Below, in pieces: positions 35,297-44,147 of a DNA stretch of 64,000 nucleotides. The position numbers were made by a program, and so were the translations under genes. The stretch is taken from contig NZ_FXTH01000002.1 in NCBI RefSeq assembly GCF_900182555.1, forward strand, positions 310,001 through 374,000, read 5' to 3'. The stretch is from Fodinibius sediminis (GTDB lineage Bacteria > Bacteroidota > Rhodothermia > Balneolales > Balneolaceae). The notes beneath the pieces were generated by a model. The model was not told the origin of the DNA and did not search any database. It saw nothing but the letters and a program-made list of their open reading frames with translations. Numbering within the stretch: position 1 is the stretch's first letter; the number at the start of each line of letters is the position of its first letter.

Positions 35297-36568
35297 TTAA
35301 TTGCCGCGACTGCGCGAGGAACGCCCCGAAGAGCGGGACTTGCCGGAGGAAGACGATGAACGGCTTCTAACCGCAGACCGGCTGTTGCTCCGGCTGCTGC
35401 GCTTGATCGTGGGTGTTCTTTTTGAGGAACGCTCAGAACGAACGGTTGATCGGCTTGAGGTCCGGTTCCGACTGTTTGTTATTTTAACATTATTATCAAT
35501 AACCTTTTTCAATCGGTTAAAAAAACCTCCCCGGCTCCGGTTATTATCTGACCTGCTGTTTCCGTTAGCCGGGCGAAGTTCGCGCTGCTGTGACCGTGTG
35601 TCATTGAGAATACGGCGACGATCAAGAACACGGCTGCTTCGATCCCTGGAAGGCTGTAGCCCTACTCGACTGATCTTGTCGGAGGAGGCGTCGCTGTTTC
35701 TAGAGACGTCGTTATGAGACTGCAGGTTATTTCCATCTCCCCTGCTTCGACTGCTGCCTCCGCTGCTCCGGCTTCCAGAGCTGCTACTGCCGCTGCTTCG
35801 GCTTCGTCCGACGGAGCCCGAGGAACTGCTGGGACGTGAGCGGGTGCGTCCCACCGAACCACTGCTGGTCCGTGAACTTCCAGTTGAGCGTCTGCGAACC
35901 GTCGTTGAACGCGATGAAGTATCTGAACTCCGGCTTCGAACCTGGTCGCGGTCATCGGTTGATCTTGAACGACGGCGATCATCGTTAATACGGTTGGTTC
36001 CTATACTTCGGCGTCGATACGTTCTATCACTATCCGATCGATATACATTGCGATAGTATCCGCTGCCGTAGAAGTTATAGTAATTATAGCCAAATGGCCG
36101 GTGGTAGCCGTACCAATAGGGATCATAGTAAAAACTGTTGCCGTAGAAGCTGTGATAGTACGGGCTTCCCCAGGAAAATGAAAAACCGAAGCTGTTATAG
36201 AAAGAATGATGAAAACCGAATCCCACACTCATCCGCCACCGGGTATATGGACTCAATGCCCAGTAATGGGAAGAGAAATAAGGCCACGAACGGGAATAGC
36301 CCCAATAGGGATCATAAAATGAATGATAATTCCAGCTTGGACCAAAATAATCGCTGCGGTAACTCCGGTACGGGCTACAGAGACAATCGGCGTAACGCCT
36401 GGCATACTCATAGTCTCTGTAATCAATGGGAATGTAGGCCTCCTCTTCGTATCGCTCTTCTTGTTCCGTGTAGCTGTCATCCTGAGACTGCGTATACTTG
36501 AGCTGGGTATAACACCCCGTAAAGAGTGTAGCTGAAAGCACTAGTAGAACAAATTTGACAAATTTCAT
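35297..36568 (-). CDS. Tyr-rich then Ser/Arg-rich low-complexity lipoprotein
   Basis: 423 residues; lipobox TLFTGC gives Cys19. I do not recognise a family. After an acidic stretch (SQDDSYTEQEERYEEEAY) comes a region, about 65-185, dominated by Tyr, Phe, Trp, Gly and Ser. The last 235 residues are a strongly basic Ser-Arg-rich low-complexity tail, for example RSRSSGSSSSGSRSSGG. The tail should be disordered and highly positively charged, which is unusual for an exported lipoprotein. Possible roles are binding of polyanions (DNA, LPS, exopolysaccharide) or cell-surface adhesion; none is shown. It lies between the response regulator and the FadL-like gene. Confidence 0.7.
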   Translation of the reverse strand: MKFVKFVLLVLSATLFTGCYTQLKYTQSQDDSYTEQEERYEEEAYIPIDYRDYEYARRYADCLCSPYRSYRSDYFGPSWNYHSFYDPYWGYSRSWPYFSSHYWALSPYTRWRMSVGFGFHHSFYNSFGFSFSWGSPYYHSFYGNSFYYDPYWYGYHRPFGYNYYNFYGSGYYRNVYRSDSDRTYRRRSIGTNRINDDRRRSRSTDDRDQVRSRSSDTSSRSTTVRRRSTGSSRTSSGSVGRTRSRPSSSSGSVGRSRSSGSSSSGSRSSGGSSRSRGDGNNLQSHNDVSRNSDASSDKISRVGLQPSRDRSSRVLDRRRILNDTRSQQRELRPANGNSRSDNNRSRGGFFNRLKKVIDNNVKITNSRNRTSSRSTVRSERSSKRTPTIKRSSRSNSRSAVRSRSSSSSGKSRSSGRSSRSRGN

Positions 36569-36692
36569 GGTAACCTCCGTCTATACGCTTAATTGCCAGA
36601 CATTGAGGCTATTCACTACGCAGACCTCAATTTCTATTTATAAAATAACCTCTTCGAAGTATATCAACAATCACATGATCATGTTAGACCCT

Positions 36693-37334
36693 TTAGATCT
36701 CACCTTTCAGTGATTTTGCGATGACCTCCGCTTTAGAATTAACGTGTAACTTCCTATAAATGTTTCGTATGTGAGCCCGCACAGTATCAATGGATATGTC
36801 GTAACGATCAGCAATCATTTTATAGCTCAGCCCGTCGACAAGTCCATTGACAATATCATGCTCGCGGGGGGTTAAATCGGATTCGGTATCTTTCCCGGGA
36901 TTATCATCCTGAAAATGCGTGATCACCTTGCGTGCAATCTGAGGCGACATCGGGGCCCCGCCCTCCAGCAGCTTGAGAATGGATTCCTTGATTTCCGGCA
37001 GCGAGGTATGTTTAAGCAGGTAGCCCGAAGCTCCCGCGCGCAGGGCTTTAAAAATTTTATGGGAGTCGTGGTAGACGGTCAGCATAATAATTTCAACATC
37101 CGGATATTTATCCCTGATTATGCCGATCCCCTTGATTCCCGACATGCCCGGCAACTGGATATCCATCAGAATGACATCCGGTGCAGGATGTTCTTCCAGG
37201 TAGTCAAGCATTTCTTCCACCGAATCCACCGCCACGGGGCAGGACAGTTCATCCTGCATATCCAGGTAACGCTGAATCAGGTCTCGAATTTTCTTGTTAT
37301 CCTCAACAATGCCCGCTATTGAAGCCATAATCAC
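36693..37334 (-). CDS. NarL/FixJ-family response regulator
   Basis: 213 residues: receiver domain (1-125) with acidic pocket ED at 11-12, phospho-acceptor Asp58 in VILMDIQLPGMSG, the Thr of MLTVYH and Lys109 of LLKHTS. A C-terminal LuxR-type HTH follows (about 148-207), with the recognition segment SIDTVRAHIRNIYRKLHVNSKAEV. The start may be ATG 37334 or 37328. The kinase gene lies 33 bp upstream in the same orientation and carries a HisKA_3 dimerisation domain, the usual partner of NarL-type regulators. Confidence 0.93.
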   Translation of the reverse strand: MIMASIAGIVEDNKKIRDLIQRYLDMQDELSCPVAVDSVEEMLDYLEEHPAPDVILMDIQLPGMSGIKGIGIIRDKYPDVEIIMLTVYHDSHKIFKALRAGASGYLLKHTSLPEIKESILKLLEGGAPMSPQIARKVITHFQDDNPGKDTESDLTPREHDIVNGLVDGLSYKMIADRYDISIDTVRAHIRNIYRKLHVNSKAEVIAKSLKGEI

Positions 37335-37367
37335 ATGATTTAAGATGAATATTCGGCACCGGGCAGG

Positions 37368-40238
37368 TTACTCCCGGTTTTCCACTTGCACTTCAAACCC
37401 TTCGCTGCTGTTAAATGTAATATCTGCATCAATACGTTTCGCTCGCATTTTCATGTTACGCAATCCCTGCCCGCTTTTACGTTCGTTCCGAGCAGCTGTG
37501 CCGTTATCACTGACATTCAGTGTAAAATGCCGGCCTTTTATGCTAAGCGCCACCTGTACCTTTTCAGCATTGGAGTGCTTGGCGATGTTATTAATTGCCT
37601 CCTTAAAAATAAGGTACAAATTTTCTTTTAGCGAAACTTCGATCTTTTCCTCCATATCGCCATCAAAGCGGTAGGTAACCTGCAGGCTCGGCAGCACGCT
37701 GTTCACATGATCCTGCATGCGGTCAGTGAGATCGCCCAAGGTATCATTGCGGGCATCAATAGACCATACGATATCATCCAGGCTGGATACGATCTTCCGA
37801 CTCTGGCTTCCGATCTGCTGAATGGAATCCTGCAGCGGATCTGCAACATCCATGGTCTGCAGAAAATCGGACTGCAAAGCGATCTCTGTAAGCGCAGACC
37901 CCACATCGTCGTGCAGATCGCTGGCAATACGGACCCGCATCCGTTCGATATCAACCATTTTTTTGACCCGGTAATAATTATAGATAAAAGCGATAAGCCC
38001 GCCTATTGCAAACAGTACCAATAGTATAAACCACCAGCGAAGCCAGAAAGGGGCCAAGACCGTAAAGTCCACCGAAGCGCGCTGGGTACTCCATCGGCCG
38101 TCATTGTTCTGGGCCATCACTTCGAAGGTATAGTCGCCCGGAACCAGAGCAGGGTACCGTACGCTCCGCTGAGTCGTCGTCTGCCAGCCCTCCCCTGAAT
38201 TCCGGAGACGATACCGATACTTAACCTGGTCGGGTGCCGTAAAACTAATGCCGATAAAGTTAAAGGTGATATTGTGGTTATTGCTGCCTACCTGAAGGTC
38301 AGACCCCATACCGATTTCCTCGCCCGACACGCTGATACCTTCGATGTGTACTTTGGGAGCCGCCCGATTGACTTTTTCGCTGGAGGGATCAAATTGGGTT
38401 ACCCCTCCCACAGAGCCAAACCACAGGTTGCCATCGCTGTCTTTGAAAGACGCACCGGCATTCATCTCGTTGGCCGCCAGTCCCTGGTCCTGTGTGATAA
38501 GCTTGAATGCCTGTACTTCTTCCGACTGTTGACCTGAACTATAGGCTTCATAATCAAACCGTACGAGGCCCTTGTTGGTGCCTATCCAGAAGATGCCCCG
38601 GTCATCCTGTTCGATAAAATAACACACTTCATCCGGCAGCCCATCGTCCCCCGTTATCGGTTCAAATCTCCCGTCCTGAAACTGCGCGATTCCCCCAAAG
38701 GTCGCAAACCAGAGGTTGCCGGCCTTGTCTCTGAGGATATCCAGGACGCCGTTGTTTGGCAGGCCGTCCTGGATGCCGTAATTTGTAATCTGCCCGTTGC
38801 GTAGGCGGCTGACACCGCCATAGGTTGCAAACCAGACCGAGCCGTCATCATCATCCTCCACAGCCATAACGGTGTTATTTGCCAGGCCGTCGTCTTCGGT
38901 CATCTGTTGAAACCGCCGGCCGTCATATTTGAGAATACCCTCCCCATAGGTACCCAGCCACCAGGTGTCCTCCTGCTGCTCCAACGGATGAAGAGCCCTA
39001 ATCTTTCGATAAGGCAGGATATGTTCATCGAAATTTCTAAACTCTCGGCCATCATAGATACTCAATCCCCATCGTGTACCGATAAACAGCTCATTTTCCC
39101 TGCTGGATTTCAGCGTGTATACTTTATTGTCTACCAATCCATCCGCCCGGGTAAAGGTGGTAAATACCCCGGCTGAATCAATACGCACGATGCCCCCGCC
39201 GTAGGTCGCTACCCAGTGATTTCCCGTTCGATCTTCCGTTATTGAAGTTACCACGTTGTTAGGGAGCCCCTCCTCGACGGTGTAGCTTTTGAACTGGTTA
39301 CCCAAAAACAGGCTGATACCACCCCCCAGGGTTCCAAACCATATATTGCCCTCCCGGTCGTAGACCGTCGTCTGAATGATATTATTCACCAGCCCCTCCT
39401 CTACCGAATAATTGGTGAACGTACCTTCCGAAAAAAAACTGCTTCCCTCTTCTGTTCCGAGCCACAGTTCATCGGCCTCCGTCACAGAGATAGACTGTAT
39501 GCGATTATTGACAAGGCCATCATCCTCGGAATAACAGCGGAAGCCTTCGTCCTCCAACCGGCAGAGCCCCCCCCGACTGGCAATCCAGAGTTCCCCGTCC
39601 GAAGTCAGGGCCAGGTCGCGCAGCCGGTTATCGGGCAATCCATCCTCTTCGGTATAAGTCCTGAAGTTGCCTTCCTCAAGCTTAGTCAGCCCGTCCCGGG
39701 TGGCAAACCAGAGAATGCCCTGTTCATCTTCGACTATTGCACGCACGCGATCGTCGGCCAGCCCGTTGACCTCGCGGTATTGTGTCACATTTTGCCGACC
39801 ATCCCAGTACCAGACTCCTTCGCCGTCAGTGGCAAACCAGAATTCATCCAGCTGATCCTGGTAGATATCCAGGATGGTACTCACATTCAGGGCCTGGAGA
39901 GCCGAAGGCTTGTGGATACTGTCGGCTTTTATAAGGTTGACGCCGCTTTCAGTCCCTATCCACAGCTGGTTATCCCGGTCTTCAAAAAGGGCCGTTACCT
40001 TGTTGTCGTGAAGGCCATCCTCGCGGTAATAATTTTTAAATTGGATGCCGTCGAACCGGTTTAGGCCGTAGCTGGTCGCAATCCAGAGGTACCCTTCATG
40101 ATCCTGCATCATTCCATTCACTACCGATTCGCTGAGTCCTTTCTCGATGGAATAGGTACGAAAAGGAAGCACCTGGGCCTCAGCAACGCTGCCCAGCACC
40201 AATACCATCACTGCAAGTATAAAAGAAAACCGCTCCAT
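37368..40238 (-). CDS. two-component sensor kinase with periplasmic beta-propellers (Reg_prop, Y_Y_Y, HisKA_3)
   Basis: 956-residue membrane kinase. Signal peptide, then about 600 residues of repeated propeller blades with a core of the form D-x-x-G-x-[IL]-W-[IF]-[AG]-T...G-L-x-x-[FL]...[FY], giving up to about 14 blades in two propellers. A Y_Y_Y domain follows (about 660-725, KYRYRLRNSGEGWQT) and one membrane helix (about 735-757). The cytoplasmic kinase has ASDLHDDVGSALTE (His776) and an ATPase ending with SDNGTAARNERKSGQGLRNMKMRA. Such kinases sense extracellular, often polymeric, substrates in Bacteroidota. No receptor/SusD pair is adjacent, only the lipoprotein and FadL-like genes, which may be the targets. 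Confidence 0.93.
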   Translation of the reverse strand: MERFSFILAVMVLVLGSVAEAQVLPFRTYSIEKGLSESVVNGMMQDHEGYLWIATSYGLNRFDGIQFKNYYREDGLHDNKVTALFEDRDNQLWIGTESGVNLIKADSIHKPSALQALNVSTILDIYQDQLDEFWFATDGEGVWYWDGRQNVTQYREVNGLADDRVRAIVEDEQGILWFATRDGLTKLEEGNFRTYTEEDGLPDNRLRDLALTSDGELWIASRGGLCRLEDEGFRCYSEDDGLVNNRIQSISVTEADELWLGTEEGSSFFSEGTFTNYSVEEGLVNNIIQTTVYDREGNIWFGTLGGGISLFLGNQFKSYTVEEGLPNNVVTSITEDRTGNHWVATYGGGIVRIDSAGVFTTFTRADGLVDNKVYTLKSSRENELFIGTRWGLSIYDGREFRNFDEHILPYRKIRALHPLEQQEDTWWLGTYGEGILKYDGRRFQQMTEDDGLANNTVMAVEDDDDGSVWFATYGGVSRLRNGQITNYGIQDGLPNNGVLDILRDKAGNLWFATFGGIAQFQDGRFEPITGDDGLPDEVCYFIEQDDRGIFWIGTNKGLVRFDYEAYSSGQQSEEVQAFKLITQDQGLAANEMNAGASFKDSDGNLWFGSVGGVTQFDPSSEKVNRAAPKVHIEGISVSGEEIGMGSDLQVGSNNHNITFNFIGISFTAPDQVKYRYRLRNSGEGWQTTTQRSVRYPALVPGDYTFEVMAQNNDGRWSTQRASVDFTVLAPFWLRWWFILLVLFAIGGLIAFIYNYYRVKKMVDIERMRVRIASDLHDDVGSALTEIALQSDFLQTMDVADPLQDSIQQIGSQSRKIVSSLDDIVWSIDARNDTLGDLTDRMQDHVNSVLPSLQVTYRFDGDMEEKIEVSLKENLYLIFKEAINNIAKHSNAEKVQVALSIKGRHFTLNVSDNGTAARNERKSGQGLRNMKMRAKRIDADITFNSSEGFEVQVENRE

Positions 40239-40360
40239 AGAGATATTACTGATGGAAGTATCCTGCGAGATATTAAATTTACCTGCCTTGAACGTGACTC
40301 ATTATCATTTGACTGTTCCCGTCTCCAGAGGTAACGCCCTCATTCTATTAAAAGTTTGTC

Positions 40361-40394
40361 AAAATAAAAAAGGCCCCGGTCAACCGGAGCCTTT
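40361..40394 (-). terminator. terminator of the primary sigma-factor gene
   Basis: Stem AAGGCCCCGG (40370-40379) with CCGGAGCCTT (40384-40393), one mismatch/wobble, TCAA tetraloop, followed on the minus strand by TTTTTTATTTTG. Located 27 bp beyond the sigma gene stop. Confidence 0.85.
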
Positions 40395-40421
40395 ATCACC
40401 TGACAATTTCTTAATCAAACC

Positions 40422-41276
40422 CTATCCCAAGTAGGCACGCAGGGCCGCACTTCGATTATGGTGGCGCAGCTTGCGAAGGGCTTTTTCCTTAATCTGCCGT
40501 ACGCGCTCCCGCGTCAAATCAAAGCGTTCGCCAATCTCTTCAAGCGTCAGGGAGTGTTCACGGCCAATGCCAAAATAGAGCCGGATAACCTCTGCTTCCC
40601 GATCCGTCAATTTTGAAAGGGCCCGCTCAATTTCCACTTTGAGCGACTCGCCCATCAGGTCATTGTCTGGATCCGGGGTTTCCTCATTCTCGAGAACATC
40701 CAGCAGACGGTTGTCCTCGCCCTGGGCAAATGGGGCATCCACTGAAAGATGGCGACCGGATATCTTGAGCGTATCAGCCACTTCGGAAACAGTCATATCC
40801 AGGCTTTCAGCCAGCTCGGCGGCCGAAGGCACTCGTTCATATTCCTGTTCCAGCTTGGAAAGTTCTTTGCCAATCTTGTTGAGTGCGCCAACGCGGTTTA
40901 ACGGCAGCCGTACAATCCGGCTTTGCTCGGCCAGTGCCTGAAGGATTGACTGGCGAATCCACCATACGGCGTAGGAGATAAACTTAAATCCCCGTGTCTC
41001 ATCAAAACGCTTTGCCGCCTTGATCAGTCCCAGGTTTCCTTCATTAATGAGATCACCAAGTGATAACCCCTGGTTCTGGTACTGTTTGGCCACAGACACC
41101 ACAAACCGAAGGTTCGCTTTTGTTAAATCCTCAAGCGCTTTCTGGCTGCCTTTCTGGATCTCCTTGGCCAGCCTTACTTCATCTTCCGGGGTGATGAGCT
41201 TCTCTTTGCCAATCTCCTGTAAATAGCGATCGAGTGATTCCGATTCTCGAGTAGAAATACCTGAACTTCTTGCCAC
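40422..41276 (-). CDS. sigA: primary RNA polymerase sigma factor (SigA/RpoD type, short)
   Basis: 284 residues with sigma-70 regions 1.2 to 4.2 only; region 1.1 and the long non-conserved insert of E. coli RpoD are absent, as in Bacteroidota primary sigma factors. Blocks: region 1.2 [20 protein letters not shown]; 2.1-2.4 [20 protein letters not shown] to [21 protein letters not shown]; region 3 and 4.2 with [28 protein letters not shown]. It binds the -10 and -35 promoter elements and serves general transcription. Single gene with its own terminator and a 180-bp AT-rich upstream region. Confidence 0.95.
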   Translation of the reverse strand: MARSSGISTRESESLDRYLQEIGKEKLITPEDEVRLAKEIQKGSQKALEDLTKANLRFVVSVAKQYQNQGLSLGDLINEGNLGLIKAAKRFDETRGFKFISYAVWWIRQSILQALAEQSRIVRLPLNRVGALNKIGKELSKLEQEYERVPSAAELAESLDMTVSEVADTLKISGRHLSVDAPFAQGEDNRLLDVLENEETPDPDNDLMGESLKVEIERALSKLTDREAEVIRLYFGIGREHSLTLEEIGERFDLTRERVRQIKEKALRKLRHHNRSAALRAYLG

Positions 41277-41456
41277 GGGCTTGTAATGGGTTTATTGATA
41301 ATTTCAGTGCAAAATTGTTAAATTTTGAACCGTTTTTGACGGCTTCAACATCAAACTAGGGTAAGGTAACGCTTAATTTAACATAATGTTGTCCTTTGAA
41401 ATCCCTATAATATAAGGTTTCTATTGGATAATAACGAACAAAGATCTTGCCGGCTA

Positions 41457-42626
41457 TCATTCCTTCATAAGCATACTTTTCCCGTGGAAATCAGCCGAGA
41501 GTCCAAAAAAATCAGCAATAGTGCAGGCAATATCGCTGAAGGTCTCTCGTGTACCCAGGTTCAATTGTTCAGCACAGGAGCCCGGAAAAACCAATACAGG
41601 CACAAACTCCCGGCTGTGATCGGTGCTGTCATTGGTTGGGTCATTCCCGTGATCGCCGGTTATGACAAGCAAGTCATCGTCCTGTACCTTGCTGATGATA
41701 GCTGGTACGGCACGGTCAAATTCCTGTAAACTCTGTGCGTAGCCTTCGGCATCGAGGCGATGACCGTATTTTTGATCTGTATCGATCAGGTTCACAAAAA
41801 CGAAACTGTCGGAGATAGCCGACATAAGGCTGAGCAGCTGGGAGATCCCCTCGGCGTTGTGCCGGGTCCGCCGATACTGGGTAAAATACCGTTCGGAAAA
41901 GAGGTCCACAATCTTGCCTATGGCATAGGTTTTGACCCCGCCCTCCCTCAGCTTGCCCAAGATGTTTTGTTCCGGCGGTGCGATGGAAAAATCATGCCGC
42001 TGCTCCGACAGTCGCTCAAACGCGCCTGGCGGCCCTTCGAAGGGCCGGGCAATGACCCGTCCCACCCCATGTTCGCCGGTCATAAGGCGATCGCGAGCGA
42101 AGGCACACCACTCGTAAAGCTTCTCGACCGGGGTTACATCCACATGAGCAGCCACCTGGAATACACTGTCAGCCGATGTGTAGACGATCGGATAACCGGT
42201 CCTGAGGTGCTCCTCTCCGTAGTCTCGAATAACCTCGGTGCCCGAATAGGACTCGTTGACCAGTACTCGTTCCACCCCGATACCGCCACAGAATTGCTGG
42301 ATAATGTCCTCCGGGAACCCATCGGGATAGGTAGGAAAAGGACGGTTCAGATGGATTCCCGCCATTTCCCAGTGGCCGGTGGTGGAATCCTTGCCAACCG
42401 ACTGTTCACGCATTTTCCCGTGGGCACAAAGAGGGTTCGATACAACCGGTACCGAAGCAACGGGAATAATGTTTCCCAGCCCCAGCCGTTCCAGGTTGGG
42501 CAGTCGGCAGCTGGTCTGCTCGCAAACATGCCCCAGGGTATTCTCTTCCTCATCGCCGTAGTCACCTGCGTCTTCCTGCGCACCGACTCCCAGCCCATCA
42601 ATCACAATTACGTAGCAACTACCCAT
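41457..42626 (-). CDS. deoB: phosphopentomutase DeoB
   Basis: Interconverts (deoxy)ribose 1-phosphate and 5-phosphate in nucleoside salvage. 389 residues of the alkaline-phosphatase-like fold: metal Asp in VIVIDGLGVGA, the phospho-acceptor Thr in GKDSTTGHWEMAG, a DHG site in VITGDHGNDPT and SREFVPVLVF. Its start codon overlaps the stop of the upstream GAF/GGDEF-like gene by one base (TAATG), so translation is coupled. The coupled pairing with a signalling protein is not a common arrangement. Confidence 0.95.
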   Translation of the reverse strand: MGSCYVIVIDGLGVGAQEDAGDYGDEEENTLGHVCEQTSCRLPNLERLGLGNIIPVASVPVVSNPLCAHGKMREQSVGKDSTTGHWEMAGIHLNRPFPTYPDGFPEDIIQQFCGGIGVERVLVNESYSGTEVIRDYGEEHLRTGYPIVYTSADSVFQVAAHVDVTPVEKLYEWCAFARDRLMTGEHGVGRVIARPFEGPPGAFERLSEQRHDFSIAPPEQNILGKLREGGVKTYAIGKIVDLFSERYFTQYRRTRHNAEGISQLLSLMSAISDSFVFVNLIDTDQKYGHRLDAEGYAQSLQEFDRAVPAIISKVQDDDLLVITGDHGNDPTNDSTDHSREFVPVLVFPGSCAEQLNLGTRETFSDIACTIADFFGLSADFHGKSMLMKE

Positions 42627-44140
42627 TATTGAAGGCTCTCATTTTTATTGGATTTCATGGCTCTTGACAAGGCCGACTTGGCCTTGGACAGTACCTGGTA
42701 AGAGTCGTCGGATTCTTGGTCCAGCTTTATGGATCCCACTGTAATATCCGTTTCAATATGCATCCCGTTGGTGAGTTCGAACGAATTTGAAAATTTCTTG
42801 CGCAGCGAAGCGACCCACTTTCTGAGCGCATCCGGATCTTTGTTCTGGATAAAGAAGGAGTAAATGTAGTCGGAATGGAATCCCAAAATACCGGTATACC
42901 CGTACTGGGAAGGATTAAAGGTCGTTATCAGATCGCGCTGCATCTGGTCCAACTGGTCAATTCGCATCTTGGTTCGCAGCTTCGGCAGGTTTGAGAGGGT
43001 GAGCAGTCCAAACCAGGAATGATATTGCGATTCCTCGCGACTAATATTGCGAAGCTCCGAGTCCACGGTCTTTTCCCAGAAATCCGGCAGGAAAGCCCCG
43101 AATTGATTGGCAAAAACCGGCTCATCAATATCAATATTGGGATCATTGCCCATAATCTGCAGTCCCGCCACCCGTACAAGATTCATCAGCTTGTGCTTGG
43201 TCGACTCCTTGAAAACAAGTGGATTTTTATCATAAGCCAGCACGACGCCCTGCCGACGATCATTCATCAGGAGTGGTATGGCTATGGTAGCCCCGTCGGT
43301 ATTCCGTTCACGCGGAGACAAGCGTTTTGGGCTGTTATTAAAGTGAATGGCAAACTCCGTATTCCCATTCTCGGCGGCTTCACTGGTGAGCGACCGTTTT
43401 TCCATTGTCATCCCGATGGGCAATACGTGCTCCGCCTGATCCGCATTCATGACATTGCACCAACTTCCCATGCCCTGTGTGACAAAGGAAACGCCCCCGT
43501 CGGGCAAAAATTCCTGCATGACGTTCAGCAAGCGCTTCACCAGTTCGGCACGATGACAGCGAACGTTCAACCGGTCAAGGCATTTTTCATAATCAATCCA
43601 CTCATTTTGCTGTTCGTAAAGATCACTGATCTCCAGGTAGGTATTAAGCACGTTGCGCAAGGCATCGATATAGGAGTATATAACTTCGCTTTTGCCTTCG
43701 GTAAAGATGTGATCGCGCGATTCAAGCACCGTTATAGCGACCGTTTCACCGTTGTTTACAAAAGGAAGCATAGTCACATACCGAATCGGAACCTCATTAT
43801 AATAGTGCTTCAGCAGGGAAGCATCCAGCCCGCGTCCCACTTCCCGTGCCGTGGGCTCGGTAATATCTTTAAACTCATTTAGAAAATGGTTTTCAAAGTG
43901 CAACCGATCTTTGAACATTACGTTGTCGAGCTCCGTGGATTTGGTCTCAAGTACGAACTGTTCCCGCGAGCGGTTGATCCAGTACAGGTAGACCGTCTGC
44001 ATCCCGGACGCACTTCGCATCAGAAAGACAAGATCCTTGAGTACATGCTTGAATTCCCGGAGTGCCTTTTCCTGACGCTTTTGTCCCATTATTTCCGCCT
44101 TCGATCGATCCTCTTCAGGTGCGGACGCATAGTTGTTCAT
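42626..44140 (-). CDS. GAF-domain protein with degenerate GGDEF domain
   Basis: About 504 residues from ATG 44140, 7 bp after the pepF stop; an earlier ATG at 44185 would overlap pepF. Two GAF-like sensor domains (about 30-180 and 200-340) precede a C-terminal domain that matches a GGDEF fold at its end (ETDITVGSIKLDQESDDSY, then LSKAKSALSRAMKSNKNE). The GG[DE]EF position, however, reads GFHSD in GYTGILGFHSDYIYSFF. It therefore should not make c-di-GMP and may act as a binding or scaffold domain. No membrane segment. It sits between pepF and deoB in a tight unit. Confidence 0.65.
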   Translation of the reverse strand: MNNYASAPEEDRSKAEIMGQKRQEKALREFKHVLKDLVFLMRSASGMQTVYLYWINRSREQFVLETKSTELDNVMFKDRLHFENHFLNEFKDITEPTAREVGRGLDASLLKHYYNEVPIRYVTMLPFVNNGETVAITVLESRDHIFTEGKSEVIYSYIDALRNVLNTYLEISDLYEQQNEWIDYEKCLDRLNVRCHRAELVKRLLNVMQEFLPDGGVSFVTQGMGSWCNVMNADQAEHVLPIGMTMEKRSLTSEAAENGNTEFAIHFNNSPKRLSPRERNTDGATIAIPLLMNDRRQGVVLAYDKNPLVFKESTKHKLMNLVRVAGLQIMGNDPNIDIDEPVFANQFGAFLPDFWEKTVDSELRNISREESQYHSWFGLLTLSNLPKLRTKMRIDQLDQMQRDLITTFNPSQYGYTGILGFHSDYIYSFFIQNKDPDALRKWVASLRKKFSNSFELTNGMHIETDITVGSIKLDQESDDSYQVLSKAKSALSRAMKSNKNESLQ

Positions 44141-44147
44141 ATTTCGT

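Noticed and set aside
41760-42632. 290-codon plus-strand frame opposite deoB
   Set aside because: Shadow of deoB; no recognisable domain and no ribosome-binding context.
43019-43882. 287-codon plus-strand frame opposite the GAF protein gene
   Set aside because: Antisense to a gene with GAF/GGDEF-like structure, and composition looks like a reverse translation of it.
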